Shown: in pieces, positions 52,579 through 52,699 of the stretch
Layout: each line of letters starts with the position of its first letter
How positions within the stretch are numbered: the stretch's first letter is position 1
From: Armatimonadota bacterium
GTDB taxonomy: Bacteria > Bacteroidota > Ignavibacteria > OLB7
Assembly: GCA_020850315.1 (NCBI GenBank)
Contig: JADZEY010000113.1
Coordinates: 1 to 52,699, forward strand
Direction of reading: 5' to 3'
DNA length: 52,699 nucleotides
The notes under the pieces: generated by a model
Told to the model about the DNA's origin: nothing
What the model saw: the letters and a program-made list of their open reading frames with translations, nothing else
Database searches by the model: none
Program-made: the position numbers and the translations under genes

Positions 52579-52699
52579 ACTTATTCAGGAATAGTGATAA
52601 AGACGAAGAAGGCGTAATGAAGGTTGATGGGCAAATGTTATCCAACGAGCGGTGATTGGGTGCGCTGATAATAATTACTTAATCCACAACATATCACCA

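Overview
The window is a bacterial chromosome segment with no rRNA, tRNA, phage, transposase or CRISPR array that I can see. It suggests a member of the Bacteroidota/Chlorobiota/Ignavibacteriota superphylum. The evidence is a full-length SprA (the outer-membrane translocon of the type IX secretion system, T9SS), several secreted proteins with T9SS-type C-terminal sorting domains, a TonB-dependent receptor with a carboxypeptidase-regulatory-like N-terminus, and few Shine-Dalgarno sequences. The moderately high GC and the style of the secreted proteins (the 'GID..GE.E.PP.PP' N-terminal domain, 'GWNL.S...GYWVK' C-terminal modules, propeller-like repeats) recall Ignavibacteria/Kapabacteria-type genomes. 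That placement is inference.

Layout. 1-1509 (-): the start of a secreted propeller-like protein that runs off the left edge. 1966-8601 (+): sprA. 8795-11280: a divergent pair, a helical-repeat protein (-) and a secreted Cys-rich protein (+). 11436-21491 (-): housekeeping genes, namely acetyl-CoA synthetase, HAD phosphatase plus NamZ muramidase, YchF, an SDR, Der, a TPR-like lipoprotein and a HIT protein. 21710-23059 (+): a solitary nuoF, convergent with a Yip1-family membrane protein. 24638-27340 (+): a MltD-like LysM lipoprotein. 27548-37718 (-): five co-directional secreted or outer-membrane genes (beta-helix protein, cohesin/dockerin-like T9SS protein, its short paralogue, a TonB receptor and a repeat-rich surface protein). 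38156-38359 (-): a small gene. 38908-44235 (-): ABM-like protein, nadB, rarA, a HisA-like protein and a glucose-1-phosphate thymidylyltransferase. 44339-47811 (-): FloA, then a GCS2-type carboxylate-amine ligase with an ATP-grasp enzyme. 48062-51523 (+): yajQ, an AMIN/Amidase_3 amidase, a DUF4143 ATPase and a small membrane protein. 51679-52578 (+): an AT-rich, YCF48-like repeat protein broken by a nonsense codon.

How the genes fit together. SprA exports proteins with T9SS sorting domains, and the 27.5-37.7 kb locus encodes such cargo beside a TonB receptor, so it may be a surface uptake or attachment system with an unknown substrate. NamZ, the MltD-like lipoprotein and the amidase act on peptidoglycan. 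YchF, Der, RarA and YajQ are core functions. The least explained elements are the ATP-grasp/GCS2 pair, the HisA-like protein without its catalytic aspartates, two G10 homopolymers inside genes, the Cys-rich exported protein, and the DUF4143 gene that starts at the foot of a perfect 15-bp palindrome.
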